Shown here one piece after another: positions 9,336 through 16,315 of a stretch of 64,000 bases of DNA. Within the stretch, counting starts at the first letter, position 1. Every line of letters starts with the position of its first letter. The position numbers and the translations under genes are program-made. The notes beneath the pieces were generated by a model. The model worked only from the letters and a program-made list of their open reading frames with translations. It had not been told where the DNA came from and did not search any database. Source of the DNA: Cohnella hashimotonis (lineage in GTDB: Bacteria > Bacillota > Bacilli > Paenibacillales > Paenibacillaceae); the NCBI RefSeq assembly GCF_030014955.1, contig NZ_JAGRPV010000001.1, positions 1,116,001 through 1,180,000 of the forward strand. The letters run 5' to 3'.

Positions 9336-10232
9336 TCAATTAGGCTTAAGCTGCTTCAATACGTCTCCCAGCCGCTGCGGCTTCATCGAGCCGATAAGAT
9401 CGCCCCGCTCCCGCAGCCGCGCGGCGATGTTCAAGAGGTTGAAGTCGGTCGGGCTCGGATCGGCCCGCACCTCGCTCCAATCGAGCGGCGTCGATACCGG
9501 CGCTCCCGCGCGGGCGCGCGGCGAGTAGGCGGAGACGAGCGTGCGGCCGGGGTAAAATTGCAGGTAATCGAGGTAAATGAGCGATCCGCGGTTTTTCTTC
9601 AGCCGTTCGACGGTGAAGAGCTGCGGATTTTTTGCGGTCAAATACTCGGACACGAACTTGCCGAACCGGCGGAGATCGTCGTAGGTCGGACCGGGCTCGA
9701 TGCGCATGACGACCTGGATGCCCGTCGCGCCGGACGTTTTGGGGACCGCTTCAAGACCGAGCGAGTGGAGCAGATCGCCCACTTTGTCCGCAGCCTCCAT
9801 GATTCTCGGCTCGACCTCGAGGCTCGGATCGATATCCAGCATCCAGCGGTCGGGCTGCGGCTGGGCGATGCGCTCGCAGGATACGTGGAATTCCAGCGCA
9901 TACAGGCTGCCCATCCAGAGCAGAGTCGGCAGCGAGTCGAGCACGACGTAACGGATGCCGCCTTCGGTCTCGATTCTGACATAATCGGGAACCGGCGTAG
10001 GTGCGTTTTTTTGATAAAAGGACTTGCCCGCATAGCCTTCGGGAAAACGAATCGTCGTTAAAAAACGGCCTTCGCTGTGAGGCAGCAGATAGGGCGCCAA
10101 CTCCGCCAGCGTTTGGACGTAGCGAAGCTTATCGATGCCCATGTCTGGCCAGAGCAGTTTGTCGGGATGAGAGATGAGCAGCTCGCGGTCGCCGAGCCGA
10201 AGCGTGACCGGGGACATCGTGGCCGGTGCCAT
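9336..10232 (-). CDS. LigD-type DNA polymerase/primase domain protein (end joining)
   Basis: A 298-residue stand-alone version of the polymerase domain of bacterial DNA ligase D, an archaeo-eukaryotic-primase-fold enzyme that fills in ends during non-homologous end joining. Family signatures: HPDKLLWP at the start, the catalytic aspartates in MLDIDPS, KTSGATGIQVV, and YLDYLQ followed by YSPRARAGAPVSTPLDW. No ligase or nuclease domain is attached, so ligation must come from another protein. The ATG is 8 bases after GGAGGA. A ku gene lies 1.8 kb away on the same strand, which supports a joint role in double-strand break repair, probably in spores as for B. subtilis ku and ligD. Confidence 0.9.
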   Translation of the reverse strand: MAPATMSPVTLRLGDRELLISHPDKLLWPDMGIDKLRYVQTLAELAPYLLPHSEGRFLTTIRFPEGYAGKSFYQKNAPTPVPDYVRIETEGGIRYVVLDSLPTLLWMGSLYALEFHVSCERIAQPQPDRWMLDIDPSLEVEPRIMEAADKVGDLLHSLGLEAVPKTSGATGIQVVMRIEPGPTYDDLRRFGKFVSEYLTAKNPQLFTVERLKKNRGSLIYLDYLQFYPGRTLVSAYSPRARAGAPVSTPLDWSEVRADPSPTDFNLLNIAARLRERGDLIGSMKPQRLGDVLKQLKPN

Positions 10233-10479
10233 AACGCGTTCCTCCGTTCTGAAGCCATCCCTTTGAAGAGACGGCGCTCTCCCTAGTTTAGCCGGTAATC
10301 CGGCGCCCCATCCCTATGGCCATCCCCATGGCCCTTCCCGACAGCCGTCCTGGCGACTCGTTTGTCGGAGCGATTGGCGGTTACTGACCGCCTTGCGATC
10401 AAACCGCATTTTCCGCACTTTTGCCTCCGCACGCTCATACAACAATAAGGAAAGCGCTTGGGGAGGGATCGCTACGGAT

Positions 10480-10710
10480 ATGCCGCTGCTACAGCACGCA
10501 GGCGCGCTGTTGTCGCTCGCTTTAGTATTTTGGACGGGGTCGTCGCTGTTCGCCGTACTCCATCCCGGAACCGTGCTCGTCCTCACTCGCGGCGGTCAAG
10601 ATCGGGAGGCCGAAAGTCAGGGGACGGCGCCTGAAAGTCGTATACGGCTGCAAGGCGGCTTGATGAGCTTGGCGGGATTGCTCCTGCTGGCGCTGCCGAT
10701 GCTGATGTAG
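10480..10710 (+). CDS. Small two-span membrane protein
   Basis: A 76-residue hypothetical protein with two hydrophobic segments (about residues 5-28 and 58-76) joined by a charged, Arg/Glu-rich loop. I chose ATG at 10480, after GGAGGGA, rather than the frame-continuous upstream GTG/ATG codons, which lack a ribosome site and would add a polar N-terminus. Divergent from the LigD-type gene and followed by a strong shared terminator. Not recognised; function unknown. Confidence 0.55.
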   Translation: MPLLQHAGALLSLALVFWTGSSLFAVLHPGTVLVLTRGGQDREAESQGTAPESRIRLQGGLMSLAGLLLLALPMLM

Positions 10711-10740
10711 CCCGGTTGACGCCCGGATGTCGCAACATTA

Positions 10741-10793
10741 AAAAGAATGGCGCCGCAGTCAAGTGCTTGACTGCGGCGCCATTCTTTTTTTGT
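10741..10793. terminator. Bidirectional terminator
   Basis: A perfect 23-bp inverted repeat (10741-10763 with 10766-10788, 2-nt loop) has T residues on one side and A residues on the other. It sits between two convergent genes and can end transcription from both. Confidence 0.92.
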
Positions 10794-10801
10794 TATTCAG
10801 A

Positions 10802-11653
10802 TCAGCCCGTGAACTCTTGTACCCATTCGCCGTTGTAGTAGGCGACGCCAATCGATTTGAAGTTTGCGTTCAAGATGTTTGCCTTGTGCCCGGCGCTGTT
10901 CATCCACGCGTTCATGACCTCAGTAGGCGACTGTTGGCCCATGGCGATATTTTCGCCGGCGTAGTTATAAGATACGCCGAACTGCTTCATCATATCGAAA
11001 GGCGAACCGTATGTCGGCGAATTGTGATCGAAGTAATTGTTGTTGTACATATCCTTCGCCTTCGCGTCGGCGACCGTCGTCAGTTTGGCGTCGGACGCGA
11101 GCGCGGACAGGCCGGCTTTGGCGCGTTCCTGATTGACCAGATCGACGACTTGAGCGGCAAAGCCGGATCGCTGAACGCTCGTGCCGGAGCCCGTAGAACC
11201 ACTGCCTGAACCAGCCGGTACGGAAGGCGAGGTCGTCGGCGACGGTTTGGCCGTAGGTGCCGGCTTAGCTGTAGGTGCCGGCGTAGCCGCAGGTACCGGC
11301 GTAGCTGTAGGTGCCGGTGTAGCAGTCGGTGCCGGGGGCGCCGTCGGTTTAGGCGAAGCCACGGGAGCCGTCGTCGGCTGGGCGGGAGCGGCAGGCGAGG
11401 TCGTCGGCGTCGCGACCGGCGTCGATGGCTTCAGTCCGCCAAGCGTACCGCCATTCATCTGCGACAAAAGCGATTGCCAGTCGAACGAGCCGAGCAATTG
11501 CTGAAGCTGCGAAGCGTCGATCTTATATGTGTAAGTCTGTGTCGTCTGGGTGCCGGCAGTCGTCGCAGCGTTCGCGGAAGCGCCGAACGGAACGGCGAGC
11601 GACAACAAGAGTGCGCCGGATACAGCCAGTTGACCGATACGTTTATTATTCAT
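10802..11653 (-). CDS. Secreted CAP-domain (SCP/PR1-like, YkwD-type) protein
   Basis: 283 residues from ATG at 11653, placed 11 bases after AAGGAGG (an upstream extension in the same frame would put the signal peptide internally). Residues 1-30 are a signal peptide ending ANA-A, followed by a mainly polar N-terminal section, then a roughly 75-residue Pro/Ala/Thr linker made of TATPAPTA-like repeats. The CAP domain occupies the last 125 residues: VDLVNQERAKAGL, FDHNSPTYGSPFDMM, YAGENIAMG, WMNSAGHKANILN. Such proteins are extracellular and wall-associated; biochemical activity is unclear in bacteria. A c-di-AMP riboswitch precedes the gene, so expression should follow osmotic or wall stress signalling. 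Confidence 0.88.
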   Translation of the reverse strand: MNNKRIGQLAVSGALLLSLAVPFGASANAATTAGTQTTQTYTYKIDASQLQQLLGSFDWQSLLSQMNGGTLGGLKPSTPVATPTTSPAAPAQPTTAPVASPKPTAPPAPTATPAPTATPVPAATPAPTAKPAPTAKPSPTTSPSVPAGSGSGSTGSGTSVQRSGFAAQVVDLVNQERAKAGLSALASDAKLTTVADAKAKDMYNNNYFDHNSPTYGSPFDMMKQFGVSYNYAGENIAMGQQSPTEVMNAWMNSAGHKANILNANFKSIGVAYYNGEWVQEFTG

Positions 11654-11671
11654 ACGTGCGAATTCCTCCTT

Positions 11672-11798
11672 AGAATGTAAGCCTGCGAGGTTAGCTGACG
11701 GGTTAGGTCGGAGTACGCCCCGCCGCGGTTGCGGCTTCACCCCGTATACTTGGTTCCCCCGTGCCCTGTCGGGCTTCGGCTCGGATGTCTCACATTCT
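11672..11798 (-). promoter_or_regulatory. Cyclic di-AMP riboswitch (ydaO/yuaA class)
   Basis: Read on the minus strand, the leader of the CAP gene contains the hallmark blocks of the ydaO class in order: GGGGGAACCA, then GGGGTGAA, then CCGACCTAACCCGTCAGCTA, then CCTCGCAGGC. The whole is closed by a perfect P1 helix (AGAATGT at the 5' end pairing with ACATTCT at 11672-11678). The 3' arm of P1 ends directly before the AAGGAGG ribosome site. Known members turn genes off at high c-di-AMP; whether control here is by termination or at translation is not clear, because I see no separate T-run. Confidence 0.9.
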
Positions 11799-11962
11799 AT
11801 CAGCGGAATCTCGCTAGTTCACGGCATAAATATTACCACGGCCTATATATTGGGAATTATGAAAACGGCCGGTCCTTGTCCCGCGCGGCTTTCGATAGGG
11901 CCGGTCGCCGGTTCTTAGAATATTCTCATCGTCTTTTTTAGCAAGCCGATAGCCCAAGGAAG

Positions 11963-12003
11963 CAAAAGAGCCATACCCCATCTTAACGGCTTGGGTACGG
12001 CTC
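11963..12003 (-). terminator. Rho-independent terminator of ku
   Basis: On the minus strand an 11-bp stem with one mismatch (GAGCCGTACCC / GGGTATGGCTC) is followed by TTTTGC, about 56 bp after the ku stop. Confidence 0.75.
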
Positions 12004-12058
12004 CATACGCAAAACAAATTCTGATTTGTCGGTGGCTGGACTGGAGGAAGGCTGCCGA

Positions 12059-13063
12059 TTAAGGCTGCGGCTCGCTTGCCTTCCGTCTGCGCGACGTCGC
12101 AGCCTTGGTGCTTGCGCCGACGGCTTCCTCGCCGCCCGCTGCGGCAGCCCCGGGTACGGCTGGCTTCGCGCGCGTGCGCTTCGGCTTGTCGGCCGCAGGC
12201 GCCGCACCCGCCTCGCCTGTATCGCCCCGTATCGCCGACTTGCGTCCGGCGCCTCGGCTGGCGGCCGCGCCGGCGGCTGGCGCGTCACCCGTCTTTACGG
12301 CGGCAAGGCTGGCCTGCAGCGCGGACATCAGGTCGATGACGTTGGTCCGCTCCGCCGCCGGCGCGGTGACTACGTCGAGGCCTTGCCCGGCGACCTTGCG
12401 GTTGATGGCGTCCAGCATCGCCGTTCGATAATCGTCCGTATATTTGGCCGCATCGAAAGGCGCGGACAGCTGCTCGATCAGCAGCTTGGCCATGTCCAGC
12501 TCGCGGTCGTTGACGTTCTGGCTTTGCGGCAGGCCGGGCACGCCCGAGATCGCGCGGATCTCGTCCGGATAGAACATCGTCTCCATGCAGATGCAATTGT
12601 CTACGCAGCGAATGGCGGCGAGACTGCTCTTGCTGCGAATCGCGATCTTCGCGATGCCGATCCGCCCCGATTGACGCATCGCTTCGAGCAGCAGACCGTA
12701 GGCGCCGGCGCCGGCCTGATCGGGAGACAGATAGTACGTTTTTTGATAGAACATCGGGTCGATCTCTTCGAGCGCGACGAAGTCGAGGATCTGGATCGTT
12801 CGCGTATTTTCCGGCTTGATGGCCTCGAGCTCGTCTTCGTCAAAAAGCACAAACCGTCCCTTTTCATATTCGTAGCCCTTGGTGATTTCCTCCCACTCCA
12901 CCGCACGTTCGCAGTGCGGGCAGCTTTTTGCGTAGGAGATCGGCGTGCCGCAAGCTTTGTGAATTTGCCGCAGATGAACGTCCTTGTCCTCCGTTGCGGT
13001 GAACATCTTCACGGGCACGTGCACGAGCCCGAAGCTGATGGCGCCTTTCCATACCGTATGCAT
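12059..13063 (-). CDS. ku: Ku protein, non-homologous end joining
   Basis: A 334-residue homodimeric DNA-end-binding protein. The N-terminus MHTVWKGAISFGLVHVPVKM and the segments CPHCERAVEWEEITKGYEY, EIDPMFYQKTYYL and NDRELDMAKLLIEQL are typical of bacterial Ku (core about residues 1-255). The last 75 residues are a low-complexity Ala/Lys/Arg-rich tail ending in SRRRKASEPQP, the type of basic extension that in other Ku proteins affects DNA binding and ligase recruitment. ATG lies behind GAGGAGGG. It works with the LigD-type polymerase at 9.3-10.2 kb; no ligase domain is seen in the window. Confidence 0.95.
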   Translation of the reverse strand: MHTVWKGAISFGLVHVPVKMFTATEDKDVHLRQIHKACGTPISYAKSCPHCERAVEWEEITKGYEYEKGRFVLFDEDELEAIKPENTRTIQILDFVALEEIDPMFYQKTYYLSPDQAGAGAYGLLLEAMRQSGRIGIAKIAIRSKSSLAAIRCVDNCICMETMFYPDEIRAISGVPGLPQSQNVNDRELDMAKLLIEQLSAPFDAAKYTDDYRTAMLDAINRKVAGQGLDVVTAPAAERTNVIDLMSALQASLAAVKTGDAPAAGAAASRGAGRKSAIRGDTGEAGAAPAADKPKRTRAKPAVPGAAAAGGEEAVGASTKAATSRRRKASEPQP

Positions 13064-13200
13064 GACGCTTAGCCCTCCTCATGATCCCTATATGCCTTCA
13101 GGATTCCCATCGTCGTATGTAGTTCATACCGTCTGGGCATCCTGTACCGGACGATCTTTCAATTCGATACGAACAACCTTGGGCGAAGGGAGCGACGTTC

Positions 13201-13386
13201 ATGAGCGAAGACGGCGCAGCGGACGGTCGGGACCACATTTACGAAGGCCGCGACAACTACGACATGGACATCGACCGGATGATCAACGAGGGGCTCGGCG
13301 GCGGTCAGGTGACTTTTGACAACGGGCTTATCGAGGAGACGACAACCGATACGATGCGCGAAAAAGAAGGGGACGATCCGTCATGA
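13201..13386 (+). CDS. Small acidic hypothetical protein upstream of sspH
   Basis: 61 residues, strongly acidic and Gly/Asp-rich, with no membrane segment. The start ATG follows AAGGGAGCG by a suitable distance. Its stop overlaps the sspH start (ATGA), so the two are translationally coupled. Not recognised as a named family; co-expression with a spore protein suggests a forespore product, but that is inference. Confidence 0.65.
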   Translation: MSEDGAADGRDHIYEGRDNYDMDIDRMINEGLGGGQVTFDNGLIEETTTDTMREKEGDDPS

Positions 13387-13559
13387 ATACGCAGCGGGCC
13401 AAGCAAATTTTCGAATCGAAAGATATGATTGCCGTATCGCTGGAAGGCCAGCCGGTTTGGATCGAAGAGGTGGATGAAGCGAACGGCATGGCGACGGTTC
13501 AAGTCGGGCAGAAACCGACAAACGTGCAGACGGTCGCTGTCGACCGCTTAACGGAGTAG
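13383..13559 (+). CDS. sspH: H-type small acid-soluble spore protein
   Basis: 58 residues resembling SspH along its whole length: MNTQRAKQIFESKDMIAV, PVWIEEVDE, then TVAVDRLTE at the end. SspH-type proteins accumulate in the spore core and are minor components expressed in the forespore. ATG overlaps the stop of the acidic protein upstream. The gene lies divergent from ku, which in B. subtilis is also a forespore gene, so the two could share a sporulation programme; I did not find a convincing sigma-G promoter between them. Confidence 0.88.
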   Translation: MNTQRAKQIFESKDMIAVSLEGQPVWIEEVDEANGMATVQVGQKPTNVQTVAVDRLTE

Positions 13560-13580
13560 CGCGGGGTTGGTCAAAATAGC

Positions 13581-13746
13581 GGCGAGGTCCCACGAAGAGA
13601 CGCTGTACAGCGTCTCTTCGCCATGAATGGCACCGAAGTCCCGCCAAGAAACGCTGTACAGCACTTCTTCGCCACGGTTGGCACCGAAATCCCGCAAAGA
13701 GACGCTGCCCAGCGCTTCTTCGACACGATTGGCGCCGAAGTCCCGC
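13581..13746. repeat. 51-bp minisatellite, about 3.3 copies, with a dyad in each unit
   Basis: Three successive units repeat at exactly 51-bp spacing (the CGCTG core at 13601, 13652 and 13703), followed by a fourth partial unit. The first unit carries a perfect 26-bp palindrome at 13594-13619 centred on TA; the other two carry decayed versions. It fills the space between the convergent sspH and lipoprotein genes and abuts the stop of the latter. In one minus-strand frame it reads as a 17-residue repeat (RDFGANRGEEVLYSVSW), but no gene is supported. Confidence 0.85.
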
Positions 13747-13752
13747 GGATTC

Positions 13753-14592
13753 TTAATTCTTGTCGGGGACGTCGAATTCGGCAGCAAGTTTAACCTTCGT
13801 TTTCCCGAACGTCGCTTCTTTCACGACGCGATAGCGTCCGGGCTCCGGCCAGGATTCAAGCATTTTGAAGCCAAAGCTGGCCTCATAGCTTTCGCCTTTT
13901 TGAAGATGGGCCAAATTGGCTGTAAAAGCGATATCGGCTTTGTATGGGACAATGATCCATGTGCCGTATGCCTGCTTCTCGATCATGTAGTCGGAGCCGC
14001 ATTCGAGAATCTGTTCGCCGAGGTTGCGCATCTCGATCCGGTAGGCGGCGACCGCCCCATCCTCGTTATTCCCCGACGGCAGCGGGTCTAATAGAAGCTC
14101 CGCGCCATAATCGGCTGTTTCTACGTTCGGCGCAAGAATCAGCTTAGGCACGACGGCCAGCTCCATCTCTGCGCTTCCGCATCCTGTCACCATATAGGTA
14201 TCCGCCTCAGCGCCGCCCCTTTTCTCGATGCCGCCGCAAACTGCGGTTGATGTTGCGCTGCCGCCTTCGAGCCGCTGCTCTCTTGTTAGCTGAACGGACT
14301 GTCCGTCGAACTCGGCGGTCATCACGATCGGTTCTGCTTCCGCCGGATAGGTCACGACTTGGACGACTGCGGACCGCCGCTCCGCGACCGACTGCACGAA
14401 CGCTGCGAGCGGTCCGGGGTTGAGGATGCGTCCGTCCGCTTCGACGACGGCACCCCTCGACAGTGCTGCTTTCCGCGACCAATCGGTGTCGACGGTTCTC
14501 GCGCATGCCGTAGACAGGATTGCAAGTATCGCCGCAGCGACAATGAAGCAGCTCCGCGCAAACCTCCGAAATACTCGCTCGGTAGGCACCAT
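13753..14592 (-). CDS. Lipoprotein with DUF4362-like and Ig-like domains
   Basis: 279 residues. A signal peptide with lipobox LSTAC puts the lipidated cysteine near residue 30. About 50-135 look like DUF4362 (DGRILNPGPLAAFV, VVTYPAEAEPIVMTAEFDG). The C-terminal 110 residues resemble a bacterial Ig-like domain seen in Bacillales lipoproteins (IEKQAYGTWIIVPY, ASFGFKML, PGRYRVVKEATF). Function is unknown. ATG follows AAAGGAG by 8 bases. The gene stands alone and ends against the 51-bp minisatellite. Confidence 0.7.
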   Translation of the reverse strand: MVPTERVFRRFARSCFIVAAAILAILSTACARTVDTDWSRKAALSRGAVVEADGRILNPGPLAAFVQSVAERRSAVVQVVTYPAEAEPIVMTAEFDGQSVQLTREQRLEGGSATSTAVCGGIEKRGGAEADTYMVTGCGSAEMELAVVPKLILAPNVETADYGAELLLDPLPSGNNEDGAVAAYRIEMRNLGEQILECGSDYMIEKQAYGTWIIVPYKADIAFTANLAHLQKGESYEASFGFKMLESWPEPGRYRVVKEATFGKTKVKLAAEFDVPDKN

Positions 14593-14858
14593 CTCTTTTT
14601 CTCCTTTGTCAGGTCCATAATTGGAGTTTCCTTACAAATGAGACGCGATATGTTTCCTGAAGGTTGCTTCTTCCCGGCAGAAAGCTCGTTTTCGCCGCAT
14701 ATGCGAACGAAGCAAGGAATAGGTATGAGGATGCGCTTCGCTGCGACGACTCAGGCGCGGAATCGGCGACGCAGCGTTGCGGCGGGAGTGGTCGCGGTCC
14801 AATGCCGGATAGGAGATTAATTGGCGATTAAATTATCGCCGCCAGGCGCCCGTCCGAT
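14593..14858. other. Intergenic region with no supported gene
   Basis: Between the divergent lipoprotein and csbD genes. Short frames are present, but none has a ribosome site with sensible composition. A small dyad (GGCGAT / ATCGCC) lies at 14823-14840, just before the csbD promoter. Confidence 0.5.
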
Positions 14859-14884
14859 GTTTGGAAACGCTATCTCCCGGGTAA
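14859..14884 (+). promoter_or_regulatory. Sigma-B-type promoter of csbD
   Basis: GTTTGG - 14 bases - GGGTAA closely fits the sigma-B consensus (GTTTAA, 12-15 bases, GGGTAT). It sits 44 bp upstream of csbD, a classical general-stress gene in Bacillus. Confidence 0.72.
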
Positions 14885-14928
14885 GGTATTGTATATCCAA
14901 CTTATGCAAGAGAAGGGAGAGCATTCAT

Positions 14929-15129
14929 ATGGATCGGCATACGGAAGGCTGGAGCGACAAAATTAAAGGTGCGGTCAACCAGGCTAAGGGCGAAGCCAAG
15001 GACCAATGGGGCAACCTCACCGACGATCCCGGTCTCCAGGCAAGGGGCAAGTGGGATAAAGCCAAAGGCAAGGTTCAAGAGCAGATCGGCGAGTGGAAGG
15101 AAAACACCAAGTCACGCACCGATCACTGA
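14929..15129 (+). CDS. csbD: CsbD-family general stress protein
   Basis: 66 residues, highly charged and helical: KIKGAVNQAKGEAKDQWGNL and ARGKWDKAKGKVQEQIGEWK are the CsbD-like repeats. Members are small cytoplasmic proteins induced by stress through sigma-B; the biochemical role is unknown. ATG at 14929 follows AAGGGAGA. Single gene between a sigma-B-type promoter and a terminator. Confidence 0.93.
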   Translation: MDRHTEGWSDKIKGAVNQAKGEAKDQWGNLTDDPGLQARGKWDKAKGKVQEQIGEWKENTKSRTDH

Positions 15130-15180
15130 CGCGATCCTCCTTATATACGGTTCCGCAGGGCGTATGAGCTTGCGGGACAA

Positions 15181-15208
15181 AAAAGCGCAGCCTAAAGGCT
15201 GCGCTTTT
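15181..15208 (+). terminator. Rho-independent terminator of csbD
   Basis: A perfect 12-bp stem (AAAAGCGCAGCC / GGCTGCGCTTTT) with a TAAA loop, 50 bp after the csbD stop. Confidence 0.88.
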
Positions 15209-15303
15209 GCTATAATCTAGCAAGTCGGCGAATAGAGAGACGATGCCAGGCATACAATCGATATGGACAAGGACAGGCCAGTAGGCCTGAAGGGGCGGTT
15301 AAT

Positions 15304-15750
15304 ATGGAAAAGAAAACGGCGATTCGCAAAATTCCGGTACAGTACCCTTTAGGTACGAAGCAGATATCGGGATTCGTTCTGCTCTTCCTGCTCTCGGTGG
15401 GCAACGTGATACACGGCGCGAACCAATCCTTTTGGTACGTCCACGCGGGACTCATGACGCTGAGCGGCGGATGTCTCGCCTACCTGCTCATTCGCCGGAA
15501 AGCGCTCAAGGCCGAGCTCACGCTTGCGGGCAGCCGACTGACCGTAAATGGCCTAACGATCGAAGGGAAATCGCTGCGGGAGCTGCGGATCAATCGGGGT
15601 CTCGTCGGACTGCTGCCGCGCGGCAGACGGGTTGTGCCCGTGCGTTTATGCCTCGACCTGAAGGACAGAAGCGCCGGGCTTCTGTTGCTGCGCTGGGCCG
15701 AGAAGCAAGGCGTGCCCGTCCGGCAGGGGAGCTTCATGCGTTGGCTGTAA
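15304..15750 (+). CDS. Hypothetical membrane protein with PH-like C-terminal half
   Basis: 148 residues. Two hydrophobic segments (about 20-37 and 43-63) are followed by a soluble half of alternating beta-type stretches (AELTLAGSRLTVNGLTIEGKSLREL) like the PH-like domains of small bacterial membrane proteins. This fold assignment is tentative. The ATG lacks a strong Shine-Dalgarno site (GGGGCGG upstream). It converges on the two tiny membrane genes that follow. Not recognised. Confidence 0.6.
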   Translation: MEKKTAIRKIPVQYPLGTKQISGFVLLFLLSVGNVIHGANQSFWYVHAGLMTLSGGCLAYLLIRRKALKAELTLAGSRLTVNGLTIEGKSLRELRINRGLVGLLPRGRRVVPVRLCLDLKDRSAGLLLLRWAEKQGVPVRQGSFMRWL

Positions 15751-15758
15751 TGAAGAAG

Positions 15759-15854
15759 TCAGGTTTCCTCGGATTCGACGATCGATTTGCCGGCGGCAAA
15801 GAGTACGGCGAGCCCGCCGACCATGCAGAGGGACAAAATACATATATACAGCAT
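15759..15854 (-). CDS. Tiny single-span membrane protein (31 residues)
   Basis: The frame MLYICILSLCMVGGL... ends in SIVESEET. A near-perfect ribosome site, AGGAGGTG, lies 10 bases before the ATG, and one hydrophobic helix covers about residues 2-22 with a short acidic tail. It follows the 69-residue membrane gene by 25 bp on the same strand, so the two form an operon. Function unknown. The ribosome site and context are the main support. Confidence 0.6.
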   Translation of the reverse strand: MLYICILSLCMVGGLAVLFAAGKSIVESEET

Positions 15855-15879
15855 GCTGCGAAAACACCTCCTAGAACGA

Positions 15880-16089
15880 TCAGCGATTGAGCAGGGCGAA
15901 AAAGACGGCAAGCACGATGGCGATACAGAGCGCATAAATCGAGCCCAGGCGCGTCCATTTCTTGCCCGTTCCGCTGCCGTAGCCCGCATTTTCGCTCCGG
16001 TTGGCCTTGGACCAGCCGACGGCCAGCGTGGCCGTGAAGCCGGCGATCATGACGAAGAATACCAAGCCGATCAGATAGGCCATGCTCAT
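15880..16089 (-). CDS. Small two-span membrane protein (69 residues)
   Basis: Two hydrophobic helices (about residues 3-24 and 48-67) joined by a polar Ser/Gly/Lys loop. ATG at 16089 follows AAAGGAGA. First gene of an apparent two-gene operon divergent from the MocR-type regulator; a 12-bp-spaced direct repeat lies between them. Not recognised; any link to the regulator is by position only. Confidence 0.65.
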   Translation of the reverse strand: MSMAYLIGLVFFVMIAGFTATLAVGWSKANRSENAGYGSGTGKKWTRLGSIYALCIAIVLAVFFALLNR

Positions 16090-16216
16090 TGGACGGCATC
16101 TCCTTTTCGAAGCTCCCCTTTCGCCGGACTCCGGCTACGCAGTTCGCCTCCTTGTCGTTGCTACAAGCATAGGAGGCTTTTCGTCTGTCCGCATCCTCCA
16201 ATCCGACGTTTTTTTA

Positions 16217-16239
16217 ACCATCCAATTTACCATCCAATT
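16217..16239. promoter_or_regulatory. Direct-repeat operator candidate for the MocR regulator
   Basis: ACCATCCAATT occurs twice in tandem at 12-bp spacing (16217-16227 and 16229-16239), in the spacer between the regulator and the divergent small membrane genes. MocR/GabR-type proteins bind direct repeats near their own promoters; assignment here is by position. Confidence 0.5.
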
Positions 16240-16315
16240 ATGGTCGTGCCTCCCTGTCCATGCTTGCCGGACAACCATGCGTAAGGCGATAATGGTAGCA
16301 TTGGAGGGACGGCGT

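Noticed and set aside
10393..10479. 29-residue N-terminal extension of the small membrane protein
   Set aside because: No ribosome site at the upstream start and polar residues before the first membrane span; ATG 10480 has GGAGGGA.
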